Assembly: GCF_000426185.1 (NCBI RefSeq)
Contig: NZ_AUEW01000004.1
Coordinates: forward strand, 467,161 to 531,160
Reading direction: 5' to 3'
Source of the DNA: Cellulomonas sp. URHD0024
GTDB taxonomy: Bacteria > Actinomycetota > Actinomycetes > Actinomycetales > Cellulomonadaceae
DNA length: 64,000 nucleotides
The stretch's first letter is position 1; each line of letters opens with the position of its first letter. Below are positions 30,307-44,435 of the stretch, one piece after another. Both the position numbers and the translations under genes were made by a program. The notes below the pieces were generated by a model. It was not told where the DNA came from. It did not search any database and was given only the letters and a program-made list of their open reading frames with translations.

Positions 30307-30310
<4 letters not shown>
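29678..30310 (+). CDS. dhaL: Dihydroxyacetone kinase ADP-binding subunit DhaL
   Basis: DhaL carries a tightly bound ADP that is rephosphorylated by DhaM and passes phosphate to dihydroxyacetone on DhaK. The 210-residue all-alpha protein contains LDRQIGDGDHG, with D30, D35 and D37 expected to hold two Mg ions, and a GKAHTGEKTMVDAW segment near 122-135. The start is ATG 29678 with GGGAG seven bases upstream; earlier in-frame codons lack a site. The stop overlaps the dhaM start by 4 bp. Confidence 0.93.
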
Positions 30311-32936
<2,626 letters not shown>

Positions 32937-32945
32937 CCTGGGCCC

Positions 32946-33362
32946 ATGAGCTCCACCGCCGGCAACGGCTCGACTGCCGACGGTCCGGCCGTGCGACGCA
33001 AGCGCCCCGCGAAGGCCATGTTCACGCAGACGATCCTCGTGCTCGAGGCGTTCCTGGTGTTCTTCGCGACGCTCGTGGCGTACGGCCTGCGCCTTGCCCC
33101 GACGGCGACGATCTGGCTGGTGGGCGGCGCCCTGTCGGTGCTGCTCATCCTCCTGTCGGGCCGCGTCTCGCGCCCGGGCGGCTACACGGCGGGCTGGGTC
33201 GGGCAGGTGCTCGTCCTCGCGGGCGGGTTCCTGGTCCCCATGATGTTCGCCATCGGCGGGATCTTCGTGGTCCTGTGGTGGGTCGCGCTCAGCCTCGGCG
33301 GCCGCATCGACCGCGAGCGCGCGGAGTATGACGCTGCTCACCCCGGAGCGGTCGGACCGTGA
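32946..33362 (+). CDS. DUF4233 membrane protein
   Basis: This 138-residue protein has four hydrophobic helices after a charged N-terminus ([19 protein letters not shown]), matching the DUF4233 family usually encoded between folC and ndk in actinobacteria. Function is unknown. A TAGCCT -10 (32934-32939), formed partly by the TAG stop of the MFS gene, ends six bases before ATG 32946, so a leaderless transcript is likely. Its separation from folC by dhaKLM and the MFS gene is unusual. Confidence 0.82.
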   Translation: MSSTAGNGSTADGPAVRRKRPAKAMFTQTILVLEAFLVFFATLVAYGLRLAPTATIWLVGGALSVLLILLSGRVSRPGGYTAGWVGQVLVLAGGFLVPMMFAIGGIFVVLWWVALSLGGRIDRERAEYDAAHPGAVGP

Positions 33363-33390
33363 CGCCGGCTGCACCGTTAGGGTGACGGCC

Positions 33391-33825
33391 ATGACTGACG
33401 CACCGACCACGCAGCGCACCCTCGTCCTCGTCAAGCCCGACGGAGTCCGACGCGGACTGACCGGCGAGATCCTGCGCCGCATCGAGGCCAAGGGGTACAC
33501 CCTGGTCGCCGTCGAGCTCCGCGAGGCCTCGCCGGAGCTCCTCGCCGAGCACTACGCAGAGCACGCCGGCAAGCCGTTCCTCACCCCGTTGGTCGACTTC
33601 ATGCGCTCGGGACCGCTGCTCGCAGTCGTCGTCGAGGGCCACCGTGCCATCGAGGGGTTCCGCTCCCTGGCCGGCGCCACCGACCCGACCGTCGCGGCCC
33701 CCGGCACGATCCGCGGCGACCTGGCCCGCGACTGGGGCCTGAAGGTGATCCAGAACCTCGTGCACGGTTCCGACTCGCCCGAGTCCGCCGCCCGCGAGGT
33801 CGCGCTCTGGTTCCCGGCGCTCTGA
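33391..33825 (+). CDS. ndk: Nucleoside-diphosphate kinase
   Basis: Ndk transfers the gamma-phosphate of ATP to other NDPs through a phosphohistidine. The 144-residue protein has [12 protein letters not shown] near the start and the active-site H125 in NLVHGSDSP. Length is normal. TAGGGT (33378-33383) lies seven bases before ATG 33391, suggesting leaderless transcription. It follows DUF4233 as in related genomes, and smc comes next. Confidence 0.95.
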   Translation: MTDAPTTQRTLVLVKPDGVRRGLTGEILRRIEAKGYTLVAVELREASPELLAEHYAEHAGKPFLTPLVDFMRSGPLLAVVVEGHRAIEGFRSLAGATDPTVAAPGTIRGDLARDWGLKVIQNLVHGSDSPESAAREVALWFPAL

Positions 33826-33869
33826 GCCGCCTCCGCGGGGCGGTGCGTCCGGCCGTCTAGGCTCTGGGC

Positions 33870-36800
33870 GTGCACCTCAAGACCCTCACCCTGCGGGGGT
33901 TCAAGTCGTTCGCCTCGGCGACGACCCTGAACTTCGAGCCGGGCGTCACCTGTGTGGTCGGGCCGAACGGCTCGGGCAAGTCGAACGTCGTCGACGCGCT
34001 GGCCTGGGTGATGGGGGAGCAGGGCGCGAAGTCGCTGCGCGGCGGGAAGATGGAGGACGTCATCTTCGCCGGCACCACCGGCCGGCCCCCGCTGGGCCGT
34101 GCGGAGGTGTCGCTGACGATCGACAACGCCGACGGCGCGCTGCCGATCGAGTACTCCGAGGTCACGATCTCGCGGACCCTGTTCCGCAACGGCGGGTCCG
34201 AGTACGCGATCAACGGCCAGGGCTGCCGGCTCCTCGACATCCAGGACCTCCTGTCCGACTCCGGCCTGGGCCGAGAGATGCACGTCATCGTCGGCCAGGG
34301 CCAGCTCGACGCGGTGCTGCGGGCCACCCCCGAGGAGCGCCGCGGCTTCATCGAGGAGGCCGCGGGGGTCCTCAAGCACCGCAAGCGCAAGGAGAAGGCG
34401 CTCCGCAAGCTCGAGGCCATGCAGGCGAACCTGACGCGGCTCGGCGACCTGACGGGCGAGATCCGACGACAGCTCGGCCCGCTCGGGCGGCAGGCCGAGG
34501 TGGCGCGCAAGGCGCAGACCGTCCAGGCGGACCTGCGCGACGCGCGTGCGCGGCTGCTCGCCGACGACCTGGCGCAGCTGACGTCCACGCTCGAGCAGGA
34601 GATCGCCGACGAGAGTGCGCTGCGCGTCCGTCGCGAGGAGGTCGAGCAGGCCCTCGCGGCTGTCCGCGCGCGGCTCGCGACGCTCGAGCGGGAAGCCGCC
34701 GAGGCTGCACCCGCGCTCAGCGAGGCGAGCGAGGTCTGGTACCGGTTGTCCTCCTTGCGCGAGCGGCTGCGGGGGACGGCGTCGCTCGCTGCCGACCGTG
34801 TGCGGCTGCTCGGCAGCGCCGGCCCGGAGCGTTCCGGTGGAGCCGACCCCGACGACCTGTCGGCCCAGGCCGAGCGCGTCCGGGCAGCCGAGGCCGAGCT
34901 GGCAGCCGAGGTCGAGATCGCGCGGGTCGGCCTCGAAGCGGCCGTCACGGCGCGCCAGCAGGCTGAGGCGGAGGCGACCGCGGCCGAGAAGGCTGTGGCG
35001 ACCGCGTTGCGGGGCGCGGCCGACCGCCGCGAGGGCGTCGCCCGGCTGGCCGGTCAGGTCGCCGCGCGGCGGAGCCGGGTCGAGGCCACGCAGTCCGAGC
35101 TCGGGCGGCTGCGTGAGTCGCTGGCCGCCGCCGAGCTGCGGGCTCAGGAGGCGACCACGCAGTTCGCCGTCCTGGAGTCGCAGGTCGCGGGTGTCGAGGA
35201 GGGCGAGGAAGGGCTGGACGCCGAGCACGAGGCCGCCGTCGAGGCGCTCGAGCAGGCGACCGAACGCCTCGCAGCCCTCCAGGAGCAGCTGGGTACCGCC
35301 GACCGCGAGCGGGCCTCGTTGGAGTCGCGCGCGGAGACGCTCGAGCTCAGCCTGACGCGCAAGGACGGCGTGGGTGCCCTGCTCGCGGCCGACGGTCAGC
35401 CCGGGCTGGTCGGGTCGGTCGCGGCGCTGCTCGCGGTGGACCCCAAGGACGAGGAAGCCATCGTGGCAGCCCTCGGATCGCTGGCGGACGCCGTCGCGGT
35501 GGACTCGGTCGACGCCGCGGTCGACGCCATCCGCTACCTGCGCACGGAGGACGCGGGCCGCGCGACGCTCCTCGTCAGCGGTACCGGAGACAGCGCGACA
35601 CCCATCACCGACGTGCCCGCGGGTGCCGACCGCGCGGTCGACCTCGTCCGGGCGCCTGCCCACGTCCGAGGGGCTGTCGAGACGCTGCTGGCCGACGTCG
35701 TCGTCGTCGACGACCTGGCCGCGGCGCGGGCCATCGTCGCGAGCCGCCCCGACCTCGTCGTCGCGACCCGTGCCGGCGACGTCCTGTCCCAGCACCGGGC
35801 GTCCGGCGGTTCGGCGACCGCGCCCAGCGCACTGCACCTGCAGGCCGCCCTCGAGGCCGCCCGATCGGGTGCCGCGGAGGCGCAGGCCGCGGGGGAGCGC
35901 GTGCGGTTCGCGCTGGTCGGCGCGACCGAGTCGCTGGCCGCTGCGCGCACGGCGCACGAGAACACCCTCGACCGGCTCAACGAGTCCGACGCGGCACTCG
36001 CAGCGGTCGCCGAGCAGCTGGGACACCTGGGCTCGACGGCACGCGCGGCGAACGCCGAGGCCGCCCGCCTGCAGACCTCGCTCGACGGTGCGTCGAAGAC
36101 CCTGGAGGCGGACACCGCGGAGCTCGCCGAGCTGACCGAGCGCCTCGCGGCCGCCGAGGTCGAGCCCGCCGAGAGCGAGGCGGCGATCGTGGAGGGCAGC
36201 GCCCGTCGCGACCGCCTGGCCGAGCTGGCGTCCGGTGCCCGCGCCCGGGAGACCGAGGCGCGCCTCACGCTGCGCACGGGCGAGGAGCGGGCACGCGCCT
36301 TGTCGGGACGCGCGGAGTCGCTCGAACGGGCCGCCCAGGCCGAGCGGGTGGCGCGCGAACGGGCCGCCGAGCGGGAGCGGTCGCGGGCGCGTCAGGCGGG
36401 TGTCGCCGAGGCCGTCCGCGACGGTGCGCAGCGCGCGCTGGTCGTCCTCGACGAGTCGCTGCGCCGGGCGTCGAGCGAGCGGGACGCCGCCGAGACCGCG
36501 CGCGGGGAGCGCGACCGGGCAGTCGCCGCCGCTCGCGCCGAGGTCGACGTCCGGGCCGGCGAGCTCGCCCAGCTCACCGACGTCGCGCACCGCGACGAGA
36601 TGGCCCGGACACAGCAACGGCTGCGCATCGAGGCCCTGCAGGCCCGCGCGGTCGACGACCTGGGCCTCGACCCGGCCGTGCTGATCGAGGAGTACGGCCC
36701 CCACCAGGACGTCCCGGTCATCCCGCCGCCGGACCCGGACTCCGACGACCCGACGGCGGTGCCGTACGTGCGCGAGCAGCAGGAGAAGCGGCTCCGGGCC

Positions 36801-37430
36801 GCCGAGCGCGCCCTGTCCCTGCTGGGGCGGGTGAACCCGCTCGCGCTCGAGGAGTTCGCGGCGCTCGAGGAGCGTCACCAGTTCCTCGTCGAACAGCTCG
36901 CCGACCTCAAGAAGTCGCGCTCCGACCTGCTCGAGATCGTCAAGGAGATCGACGAACGCGTGGAGCAGGTGTTCGCGGACGCCTACCGGGACACGGCCGC
37001 GGCGTTCGACGTGGTGTTCCCGCGCCTGTTCCCGGGCGGGGAGGGCCGCTTGGTGCTGACCGACCCCGACAACATGCTCACGACGGGCATCGACGTCGAG
37101 GCCCGACCGGCCGGGAAGAAGGTCAAGCGCCTGTCGCTGCTGTCGGGCGGTGAGCGGTCGCTGACCGCGGTGGCGATGCTCGTCGCGATCTTCAAGGCGC
37201 GGCCCAGCCCGTTCTACGTGATGGACGAGGTCGAGGCGGCGCTGGACGACGCCAACCTGGGCCGGCTGCTCGAGATCTTCCGCGAGCTGCAGGAGGATTC
37301 CCAGCTCATCGTCGTGACCCACCAGAAGCGCACGATGGAGATCGCCGACGCGCTCTACGGGGTGACGATGCGCGGGGACGGCGTGACGACCGTGATCAGC
37401 CAGCGGATGCGCGAGGACGTCGCCGTCTGA
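33870..37430 (+). CDS. smc: Chromosome segregation protein SMC
   Basis: SMC is the ATPase of the ScpAB condensin that organises the chromosome. The 1186-residue protein has the N-terminal Walker A GPNGSGKSN (31-39), long coiled coils rich in Glu, Ala and Arg, a hinge near 500-650, and a C-terminal signature LLSGGERSLTAVAM followed by Walker B FYVMDEVEAALDD. The start GTG 33870 has a TAGGCT -10 (33858-33863) six bases upstream, suggesting a leaderless mRNA. ftsY lies downstream, a common actinobacterial order. Confidence 0.95.
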   Translation: MHLKTLTLRGFKSFASATTLNFEPGVTCVVGPNGSGKSNVVDALAWVMGEQGAKSLRGGKMEDVIFAGTTGRPPLGRAEVSLTIDNADGALPIEYSEVTISRTLFRNGGSEYAINGQGCRLLDIQDLLSDSGLGREMHVIVGQGQLDAVLRATPEERRGFIEEAAGVLKHRKRKEKALRKLEAMQANLTRLGDLTGEIRRQLGPLGRQAEVARKAQTVQADLRDARARLLADDLAQLTSTLEQEIADESALRVRREEVEQALAAVRARLATLEREAAEAAPALSEASEVWYRLSSLRERLRGTASLAADRVRLLGSAGPERSGGADPDDLSAQAERVRAAEAELAAEVEIARVGLEAAVTARQQAEAEATAAEKAVATALRGAADRREGVARLAGQVAARRSRVEATQSELGRLRESLAAAELRAQEATTQFAVLESQVAGVEEGEEGLDAEHEAAVEALEQATERLAALQEQLGTADRERASLESRAETLELSLTRKDGVGALLAADGQPGLVGSVAALLAVDPKDEEAIVAALGSLADAVAVDSVDAAVDAIRYLRTEDAGRATLLVSGTGDSATPITDVPAGADRAVDLVRAPAHVRGAVETLLADVVVVDDLAAARAIVASRPDLVVATRAGDVLSQHRASGGSATAPSALHLQAALEAARSGAAEAQAAGERVRFALVGATESLAAARTAHENTLDRLNESDAALAAVAEQLGHLGSTARAANAEAARLQTSLDGASKTLEADTAELAELTERLAAAEVEPAESEAAIVEGSARRDRLAELASGARARETEARLTLRTGEERARALSGRAESLERAAQAERVARERAAERERSRARQAGVAEAVRDGAQRALVVLDESLRRASSERDAAETARGERDRAVAAARAEVDVRAGELAQLTDVAHRDEMARTQQRLRIEALQARAVDDLGLDPAVLIEEYGPHQDVPVIPPPDPDSDDPTAVPYVREQQEKRLRAAERALSLLGRVNPLALEEFAALEERHQFLVEQLADLKKSRSDLLEIVKEIDERVEQVFADAYRDTAAAFDVVFPRLFPGGEGRLVLTDPDNMLTTGIDVEARPAGKKVKRLSLLSGGERSLTAVAMLVAIFKARPSPFYVMDEVEAALDDANLGRLLEIFRELQEDSQLIVVTHQKRTMEIADALYGVTMRGDGVTTVISQRMREDVAV

Positions 37431-37522
37431 CGGCTGGACGCCGTGTGGAGATTGTGTGCGGTTGTCTCCCGAGGGGGCGTGGGAGCGTGTCTCGACGTCG
37501 ATCGCCACGGAGACTGGGTGAC

Positions 37523-37831
37523 ATGCCGATTCTCGTTGCGATCTTCGTCGCCCTGCTCGTGGCAGGTGGCGTGCTGCTCGTGGCCAGCGTCGTGAGCACG
37601 CGTCGTGACCGGCGCACGTCGCCCCTGGCGGCCCTTCGCGCCGGCCTGACCGGCCAGGACCACCCGGACGCCGAGGTGGGCGAGGCAGCCGCCGCGGAGC
37701 CCGTCGACCTCTCGCTCGCGGACTTCCTGCGCGCCACGGTCGAGGAGGGGGACCCCTACCTGCACGTGGACGACCTGACCGCCACGCTGCACGACGCCCG
37801 CGCCAAGGCCGCCGGGGTCCTGCGACGCTGA
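37523..37831 (+). CDS. Small single-pass membrane protein of unknown function
   Basis: The 102-residue product begins MPILVAIFVALLVAGGVLL, one strong transmembrane helix, then RRDRR, a likely stop-transfer, and an acidic cytoplasmic part ending ARAKAAGVLRR. I do not recognise a family. ATG 37523 is chosen because the hydrophobic segment starts there; an upstream in-frame ATG at 37445 would add a 26-residue arginine-rich stretch with no family resemblance. It lies between smc and ftsY and may be a lineage-specific member of that cluster. Confidence 0.6.
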   Translation: MPILVAIFVALLVAGGVLLVASVVSTRRDRRTSPLAALRAGLTGQDHPDAEVGEAAAAEPVDLSLADFLRATVEEGDPYLHVDDLTATLHDARAKAAGVLRR

Positions 37832-37888
37832 CCGTGGGGCTCACGGACTGACTCGCTTCCGGGTGCCGCCGCCGTACAGACTGTCCCG

Positions 37889-39091
37889 GTGACCAACGAA
37901 AGCATCGAGGTCCTCCTCGCCGCCGGTATCCCGATCGCCCTGCTCGTCGTCGTCGCGACGGCCCTCGTGCGCCGGCGCCGCCCGGGCCTCGACGACGAGG
38001 CACCCGCCGAGCCGACCGTCGCTCCTGCCCAGCCCGGCGCCGCGTCTGTCGGGACGGTCGACGATGCCGCGACGGCCACCGTCCCTGACGTGGCACCCGT
38101 GGAGGTCTTTCCCGACGAGGCCGCCCAGGCACCGGTCCTCGAGGTCCCGGAGCCGGTCGCGGGACGGCTGGCTCGGCTGCGCTCGCGGCTCGCCCGCTCG
38201 GGGTCCCCGCTCGGCTCGCGACTGCTTGCCGTCCTCTCGCGCGACCACCTCACGGAGGACGACTGGGAGGAGCTCGAGGAGACCCTGCTGCTCGCCGACG
38301 TCGGGGCCGGCCCCAGCGGCGACCTGATCGAGGCCCTGCGCACCCGGGTCCGCGTGGACGGGCTCAAGGACCCGGCGCAGGTGCGCTCCCTCCTGCGCGA
38401 GCAGCTGATCGCGCTCGTGGACCCGTCGCTCGACCGGTCGATCAACACCTCCCCGACGGTCGCCGACGACGGTTCGCCGGTTCCCGCGGTCGTGCTGGTC
38501 GTCGGCGTCAACGGCACCGGCAAGACGACCACCGTGGGCAAGCTCGCCCGGGTGCTGGTCGCCGAGGGAAGCACCGTCGTCCTCGGTGCCGCGGACACGT
38601 TCCGGGCCGCTGCCGCGGACCAGCTGCAGACCTGGGGCTCCCGGGTCGGCGTCCATACCGTCCGCTCGGACCGCGACGGCGCCGACCCCGCGGCCGTGGC
38701 GTTCGACGCTGTCCGGACGGGCAAGGCGGACGGTGTCGACGTGGTGCTCGTCGACACGGCGGGGCGCTTGCAGAACAAGGCCGGCCTGATGGACGAGCTG
38801 GGCAAGATCACCCGCGTGATCACGCGCGAGGCACCGTTGTCCGAGGTGCTGCTCGTGCTCGACGCGACGACCGGCCAGAACGGCCTGAACCAGGCGCGCG
38901 TGTTCAGCGAGGTCGCCGGGGTCACCGGCATCGTCCTGACCAAGCTCGACGGAACCGCCAAGGGCGGCATCGTCGTGGCGGTCCAGCGTGAGCTGGGCGT
39001 CCCCGTCAAGCTCGTCGGCCTCGGCGAGGGTCCCGACGACCTGGCCCCGTTCGACGCGGCCTCGTTCGTGGACGGGCTGCTGGAGGGCTGA
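37889..39091 (+). CDS. ftsY: Signal recognition particle receptor FtsY
   Basis: FtsY docks ribosome-SRP complexes at the membrane and pairs with Ffh. The 400-residue protein has an N-terminal membrane helix (about 8-26), an acidic A region, then the NG GTPase: GVNGTGKTT (about 206-214), DTFRAAAADQL, DTAGRLQNK and TKLDGTAKGG. The membrane helix is an actinobacterial feature. The start is GTG 37889 with a CAGACT hexamer six bases earlier, possibly a leaderless promoter. ffh is encoded 3.7 kb downstream. Confidence 0.94.
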   Translation: MTNESIEVLLAAGIPIALLVVVATALVRRRRPGLDDEAPAEPTVAPAQPGAASVGTVDDAATATVPDVAPVEVFPDEAAQAPVLEVPEPVAGRLARLRSRLARSGSPLGSRLLAVLSRDHLTEDDWEELEETLLLADVGAGPSGDLIEALRTRVRVDGLKDPAQVRSLLREQLIALVDPSLDRSINTSPTVADDGSPVPAVVLVVGVNGTGKTTTVGKLARVLVAEGSTVVLGAADTFRAAAADQLQTWGSRVGVHTVRSDRDGADPAAVAFDAVRTGKADGVDVVLVDTAGRLQNKAGLMDELGKITRVITREAPLSEVLLVLDATTGQNGLNQARVFSEVAGVTGIVLTKLDGTAKGGIVVAVQRELGVPVKLVGLGEGPDDLAPFDAASFVDGLLEG

Positions 39092-39155
39092 CACGTCCGG
39101 GCGTCCTGGACGGCCGCTCACCACGAAATCGAACGTTTACCTAGGATCCCTGCTT

Positions 39156-39193
39156 GTCACACGGCCGTAACGCGCCTGGTGAACGAAGGAAAC
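39156..39193. promoter_or_regulatory. GlnR-like four-box site upstream of amtB
   Basis: Four pentamers at exact 6-base spacing are GTCAC (39156), GTAAC (39167), GGTGA (39178) and GAAAC (39189). Against the GlnR pattern gTnAc-n6-GaAAc repeated twice, the first and last match fully, the second has one mismatch and the third is poor. The site ends 58 bp before the amtB ATG. A hairpin CCGGCC/GGCCGG (39218-39233) adjoins the GGAGGG ribosome site. Confidence 0.42.
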
Positions 39194-39251
39194 GGGCCTC
39201 CCCGACTGTTGACCCGTCCGGCCGCCAGGCCGGCGGAGGGAGAGACGCGCA

Positions 39252-40930
<1,679 letters not shown>

Positions 40931-40967
40931 CAACAGGCCCAGCTAGCAGGACGGTCAGCGCCAGCAC

Positions 40968-42764
40968 ATGACACACGAGCGGCCGCCCGCGGCCGGCGCG
41001 GCCGGCAACGGGTCGCCCGAGGTCCCGCACCCCCCGGTGGGGGTGCGGGACCTCCGCACAGAACGGCTCGACCTCGCCGCGAGCCTGGCGGGTCCGGGAT
41101 CCGACGGGATCGGTCGACGCCGGGCGATCGTCGACCTCGTGGTCCGACGGCTCGGCGAGCAGTGGGCGCTGGCCACGCACGGCGAGGACGTCTCGGGCAT
41201 CGCGCTCGGTGCCGTCGGCAGCATCGGGCGTGGGGACGCCAGCCCGGTGAGCGACCTGGACCTGCTGCTCGTGCACGAGGGCCGGGGGCACCCTCCCGAC
41301 GAGCTCGCCGAGCTCTCGCAGCGCATCTGGTACCCGATCTGGGACGCCGGGCTCGACCTCGACCACTCGGTCCGCTCGCTCGCGCAGTGCCGCCAGGTGG
41401 CCTCCAAGGACCTGCCTGCCGCGGTCGGTCTGCTGGACCTGCAACCGGTGGCCGGCGACGCGCTGGTCATCGCGCGCGCCAAGTCGGCCCTGCTGGAGGA
41501 CTGGCGCTCCGCCGCCCGCCGGCGGCTGCCGGAGCTCCTGAGCTCCACGCGACAGCGTGCCGAGCGGCACGGGGAGCTCGCGTACCTCATCGAGCCCGAG
41601 CTGAAGGAGGCGCGCGGCGGCATCCGCGACGCGGTCGTGCTCAGCGCGCTCGCGGCCACCTGGCTCACCGACCGCCCGCACGGTGCGGTCGACACGGCGT
41701 ACGCCCACCTGCTCGACGTGCGGGACACCGTCCAGGTGGTCACGCGGCGGCACACGAACCGCCTGCTCCTCACGGACCAGGACGAGGTGGCTGCCCACGT
41801 CGGCTTCGACGACCGGGACGACCTCCTCGCGAGCATCGCGGAGGCGGGCCGGGTCATCTCCTACGCCCTCGACACGACCGTGCGCAACGCCCGACAGGCG
41901 CTCCAGCGCCCCGCACGGACCGCGCGGCTCGTGCGCGGTCGACGCGCGGCGCCACGGCTGCGCTCGATCGCGGAGGACCTGGTCGAGCACGACGGCGAGA
42001 TCGTGCTCGCGGTCGACGCGCGTCCGGGCGACGACCCCCTGCTCTCCCTGCGCGCGGCCGCCACCGCGGCTCGCACGGGCCTCAACCTCTCGCCCGTGAC
42101 TGTCGCGAGCCTGACGTCCACGCCCGCCCTGCCGACGCCGTGGCCGAAGGCGGCGCGGACGAACCTGCTCCAGCTGCTCGGCTCCGGTCCGGCGCAGGTG
42201 CCCATCTGGGAGGCGCTCGACCTGGCCGGCGTCGTGACCACCTGGATCCCCGAGTGGGCCGGCGTCCGCAACCGGCCGCAGCGCTCCCAGGTCCACCGGC
42301 ACACGGTGGACCGGCACCTGATCGAGACGGTCGCCCGGGCGAGCCGCGACAAGCGGGTGGTCGAGAACGCCGACACCCTGCTGGTCGCGGCACTCCTGCA
42401 CGACATCGGCAAGCGGGCCGGCGCCGGCGACCACTCGGTGGAGGGCGCGCGCCTGGCCGGTCCGATCGTGGCGCGGATGGGTTTCGACGAGCAGACCGTC
42501 GCCGACGTGACGCGGCTGGTGCGCGAGCACCTGACGCTCGCCGAGCTGGCCACGACCGCCGACCCCGACGACCCGGCGACGATGGCGCGACTGCTGGACG
42601 CTGTCGACCACCGTCCGGACCTGCTCGGCCTGCTGCGCGCACTCACGGAGGCGGACGCCGGCGCTGCCGGGCCGCTCGCGTGGAGCACGTGGCGCGCGAC
42701 TCTCGTCGACGACCTGACGGCGCGGGCCACCCGTGCGCTGGCAGGTACGCTAGGCCGTCAGTGA
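40968..42764 (+). CDS. glnD: [Protein-PII] nucleotidyltransferase GlnD, lacking ACT domains
   Basis: GlnD modifies and demodifies PII. The 598-residue protein has the nucleotidyltransferase motif [20 protein letters not shown] (about 83-102), a helical linker, and an HD domain with HRHTVDRH and [15 protein letters not shown]. It stops just after the [12 protein letters not shown] segment that in longer homologues leads into two ACT domains, the glutamine sensors. ffh starts 40 bp downstream, so no frameshifted ACT region is hidden. Activity control by glutamine would then need another route. Confidence 0.92.
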   Translation: MTHERPPAAGAAGNGSPEVPHPPVGVRDLRTERLDLAASLAGPGSDGIGRRRAIVDLVVRRLGEQWALATHGEDVSGIALGAVGSIGRGDASPVSDLDLLLVHEGRGHPPDELAELSQRIWYPIWDAGLDLDHSVRSLAQCRQVASKDLPAAVGLLDLQPVAGDALVIARAKSALLEDWRSAARRRLPELLSSTRQRAERHGELAYLIEPELKEARGGIRDAVVLSALAATWLTDRPHGAVDTAYAHLLDVRDTVQVVTRRHTNRLLLTDQDEVAAHVGFDDRDDLLASIAEAGRVISYALDTTVRNARQALQRPARTARLVRGRRAAPRLRSIAEDLVEHDGEIVLAVDARPGDDPLLSLRAAATAARTGLNLSPVTVASLTSTPALPTPWPKAARTNLLQLLGSGPAQVPIWEALDLAGVVTTWIPEWAGVRNRPQRSQVHRHTVDRHLIETVARASRDKRVVENADTLLVAALLHDIGKRAGAGDHSVEGARLAGPIVARMGFDEQTVADVTRLVREHLTLAELATTADPDDPATMARLLDAVDHRPDLLGLLRALTEADAGAAGPLAWSTWRATLVDDLTARATRALAGTLGRQ

Positions 42765-42803
42765 GTCCGTCCAGCACGCCCCGAAACACGTGAGGATCGC
42801 CAG

Positions 42804-44405
42804 GTGTTCGCCACCCTGTCCGACCGACTGACGTCGACCTTCAAGAACCTGCGCACCAAGGGCCGTCTGTCCGAGGCGGACATCGACGCCACGGTGCGCG
42901 AGATCCGTCGCGCCCTGCTCGACGCCGACGTCGCGGTGCCCGTCGTCCGCTCCTTCACCGGTGCCGTGCGCGAACGTGCGCTGTCGGCCGAGGTCTCGGG
43001 GGCGCTCAACCCGGCGCAGCAGGTCGTCAAGATCGTCAACGAGGAGCTCGTCGCCATCCTCGGCGGGCAGACCCGCACGCTGAACCTGGCCAAGAACCCA
43101 CCGACCGTCATCCTGCTCGCGGGTCTGCAGGGTGCGGGCAAGACCACGCTGGCCGGCAAGCTCGCGCTGCACCTGAAGTCGCAGGGCCACACCCCGCTGC
43201 TCGTCGCAGCCGACCTGCAGCGCCCGAACGCGGTCACCCAGCTCCAGGTCGTCGGCGAGCGAGCCGGTGTGCCGGTCTTCGCGCCGCACAAGGGGAACCA
43301 GGGTCACGAGGACGTCCTGCCGGCCGACGCCGACCCGGTCGCGGTCGCCCGCGAAGGTCTGGCCACGGCCACGCAGAAGCTGCACGACGTCCTGATCGTC
43401 GACACCGCCGGCCGCCTCGGTGTGGACGCGGACCTGATGCGGCAGGCGTCCGACATCCGTGACGCGCTCGACCCGGACGAGATCCTCTTCGTGATCGACG
43501 CGATGATCGGTCAGGACGCGGTCACCACCGCACAGGCGTTCCAGGACGGCGTCGGGTTCACCGGCGTGGTCCTGTCCAAGCTGGACGGCGACGCCCGCGG
43601 TGGCGCCGCGCTCTCGGTGGCCAGCGTGACGGGTCGCCCGATCCTCTACGCGTCCACCGGTGAGAAGCTCACCGACTTCGAGGTGTTCCACCCCGACCGC
43701 ATGGCGTCGCGCATCCTCGACATGGGTGACGTCCTCACGCTCATCGAGCAGGCCGAGAAGGCGTTCGACGCGGGCGAGGCCGAGGCGCTCGCGGGCAAGC
43801 TGTCCGCGGGTCAGGACCTCACGCTCGAGGACTTCCTCAGCCAGATGCAGCAGCTGCGCAAGGCCGGTCCCCTGAAGAAGATGATGGGGATGCTGCCCGG
43901 CATGGGCCAGATGCGGGAGGCGCTCGACAACTTCGACGAGCGCGAGGTCGACCGCATCGAGGCGATCATCCGTTCGATGACGCCGGCGGAGCGCCGCACC
44001 CCGAAGATCATCAACGGATCGCGCCGCGCCCGTATCGCGCGCGGCTCCGGCACGCAGCCCAGCGACGTCAACCAGCTGCTCGAGCGTTTCGACGGCGCCC
44101 AGAAGATGATGAAGCAGATGGCCAAGGGCGGCGGGATGCCCCCGGGCATGCCGGGCAGCATGGGGAACCTGCCGGGCATGGGCGGCAAGAAGTCGAAGGG
44201 TCGTACTGCCGCGCCGGTCCGTCGGGTCAAGGCCAAGTCCGGCAACCCCGCCAAGCGTGCCGAGCAGGAGCGTGGGATCACGAGCCGGCCGGCTTCGGCC
44301 CCGGGCTCGGCGTTCGGGGTCGCCGCACCCAAGGCGCCCGTGGACGTCGATCCCGCCGACCTCACCCTGCCGGCCGACCTCGACCGCTTCCTCGGCGGTC
44401 GCTGA
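42804..44405 (+). CDS. ffh: Signal recognition particle protein Ffh
   Basis: Ffh binds signal peptides and 4.5S RNA. The 533-residue protein has an N domain, the G domain with GLQGAGKTT (107-115), DTAGRLGVD and SKLDGDARGG, and a methionine-rich M domain (about 320-450) with KKMMGMLPGMGQM and RIARGSG, the RNA-binding loop. A Gly/Met and basic tail extends the C-terminus to about 80 residues beyond E. coli Ffh, as in other actinobacteria. The start is GTG 42804. Confidence 0.95.
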   Translation: MFATLSDRLTSTFKNLRTKGRLSEADIDATVREIRRALLDADVAVPVVRSFTGAVRERALSAEVSGALNPAQQVVKIVNEELVAILGGQTRTLNLAKNPPTVILLAGLQGAGKTTLAGKLALHLKSQGHTPLLVAADLQRPNAVTQLQVVGERAGVPVFAPHKGNQGHEDVLPADADPVAVAREGLATATQKLHDVLIVDTAGRLGVDADLMRQASDIRDALDPDEILFVIDAMIGQDAVTTAQAFQDGVGFTGVVLSKLDGDARGGAALSVASVTGRPILYASTGEKLTDFEVFHPDRMASRILDMGDVLTLIEQAEKAFDAGEAEALAGKLSAGQDLTLEDFLSQMQQLRKAGPLKKMMGMLPGMGQMREALDNFDEREVDRIEAIIRSMTPAERRTPKIINGSRRARIARGSGTQPSDVNQLLERFDGAQKMMKQMAKGGGMPPGMPGSMGNLPGMGGKKSKGRTAAPVRRVKAKSGNPAKRAEQERGITSRPASAPGSAFGVAAPKAPVDVDPADLTLPADLDRFLGGR

Positions 44406-44435
44406 GCCACGGCTCGTCAGACGGCGGCCGGCCTG

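Noticed and set aside
33552..38132. Very long open frame antisense to ndk and smc
   Set aside because: High-GC genes often leave the antisense frame open; its predicted protein is Arg/Gly-rich low complexity and smc is unmistakable on the other strand.
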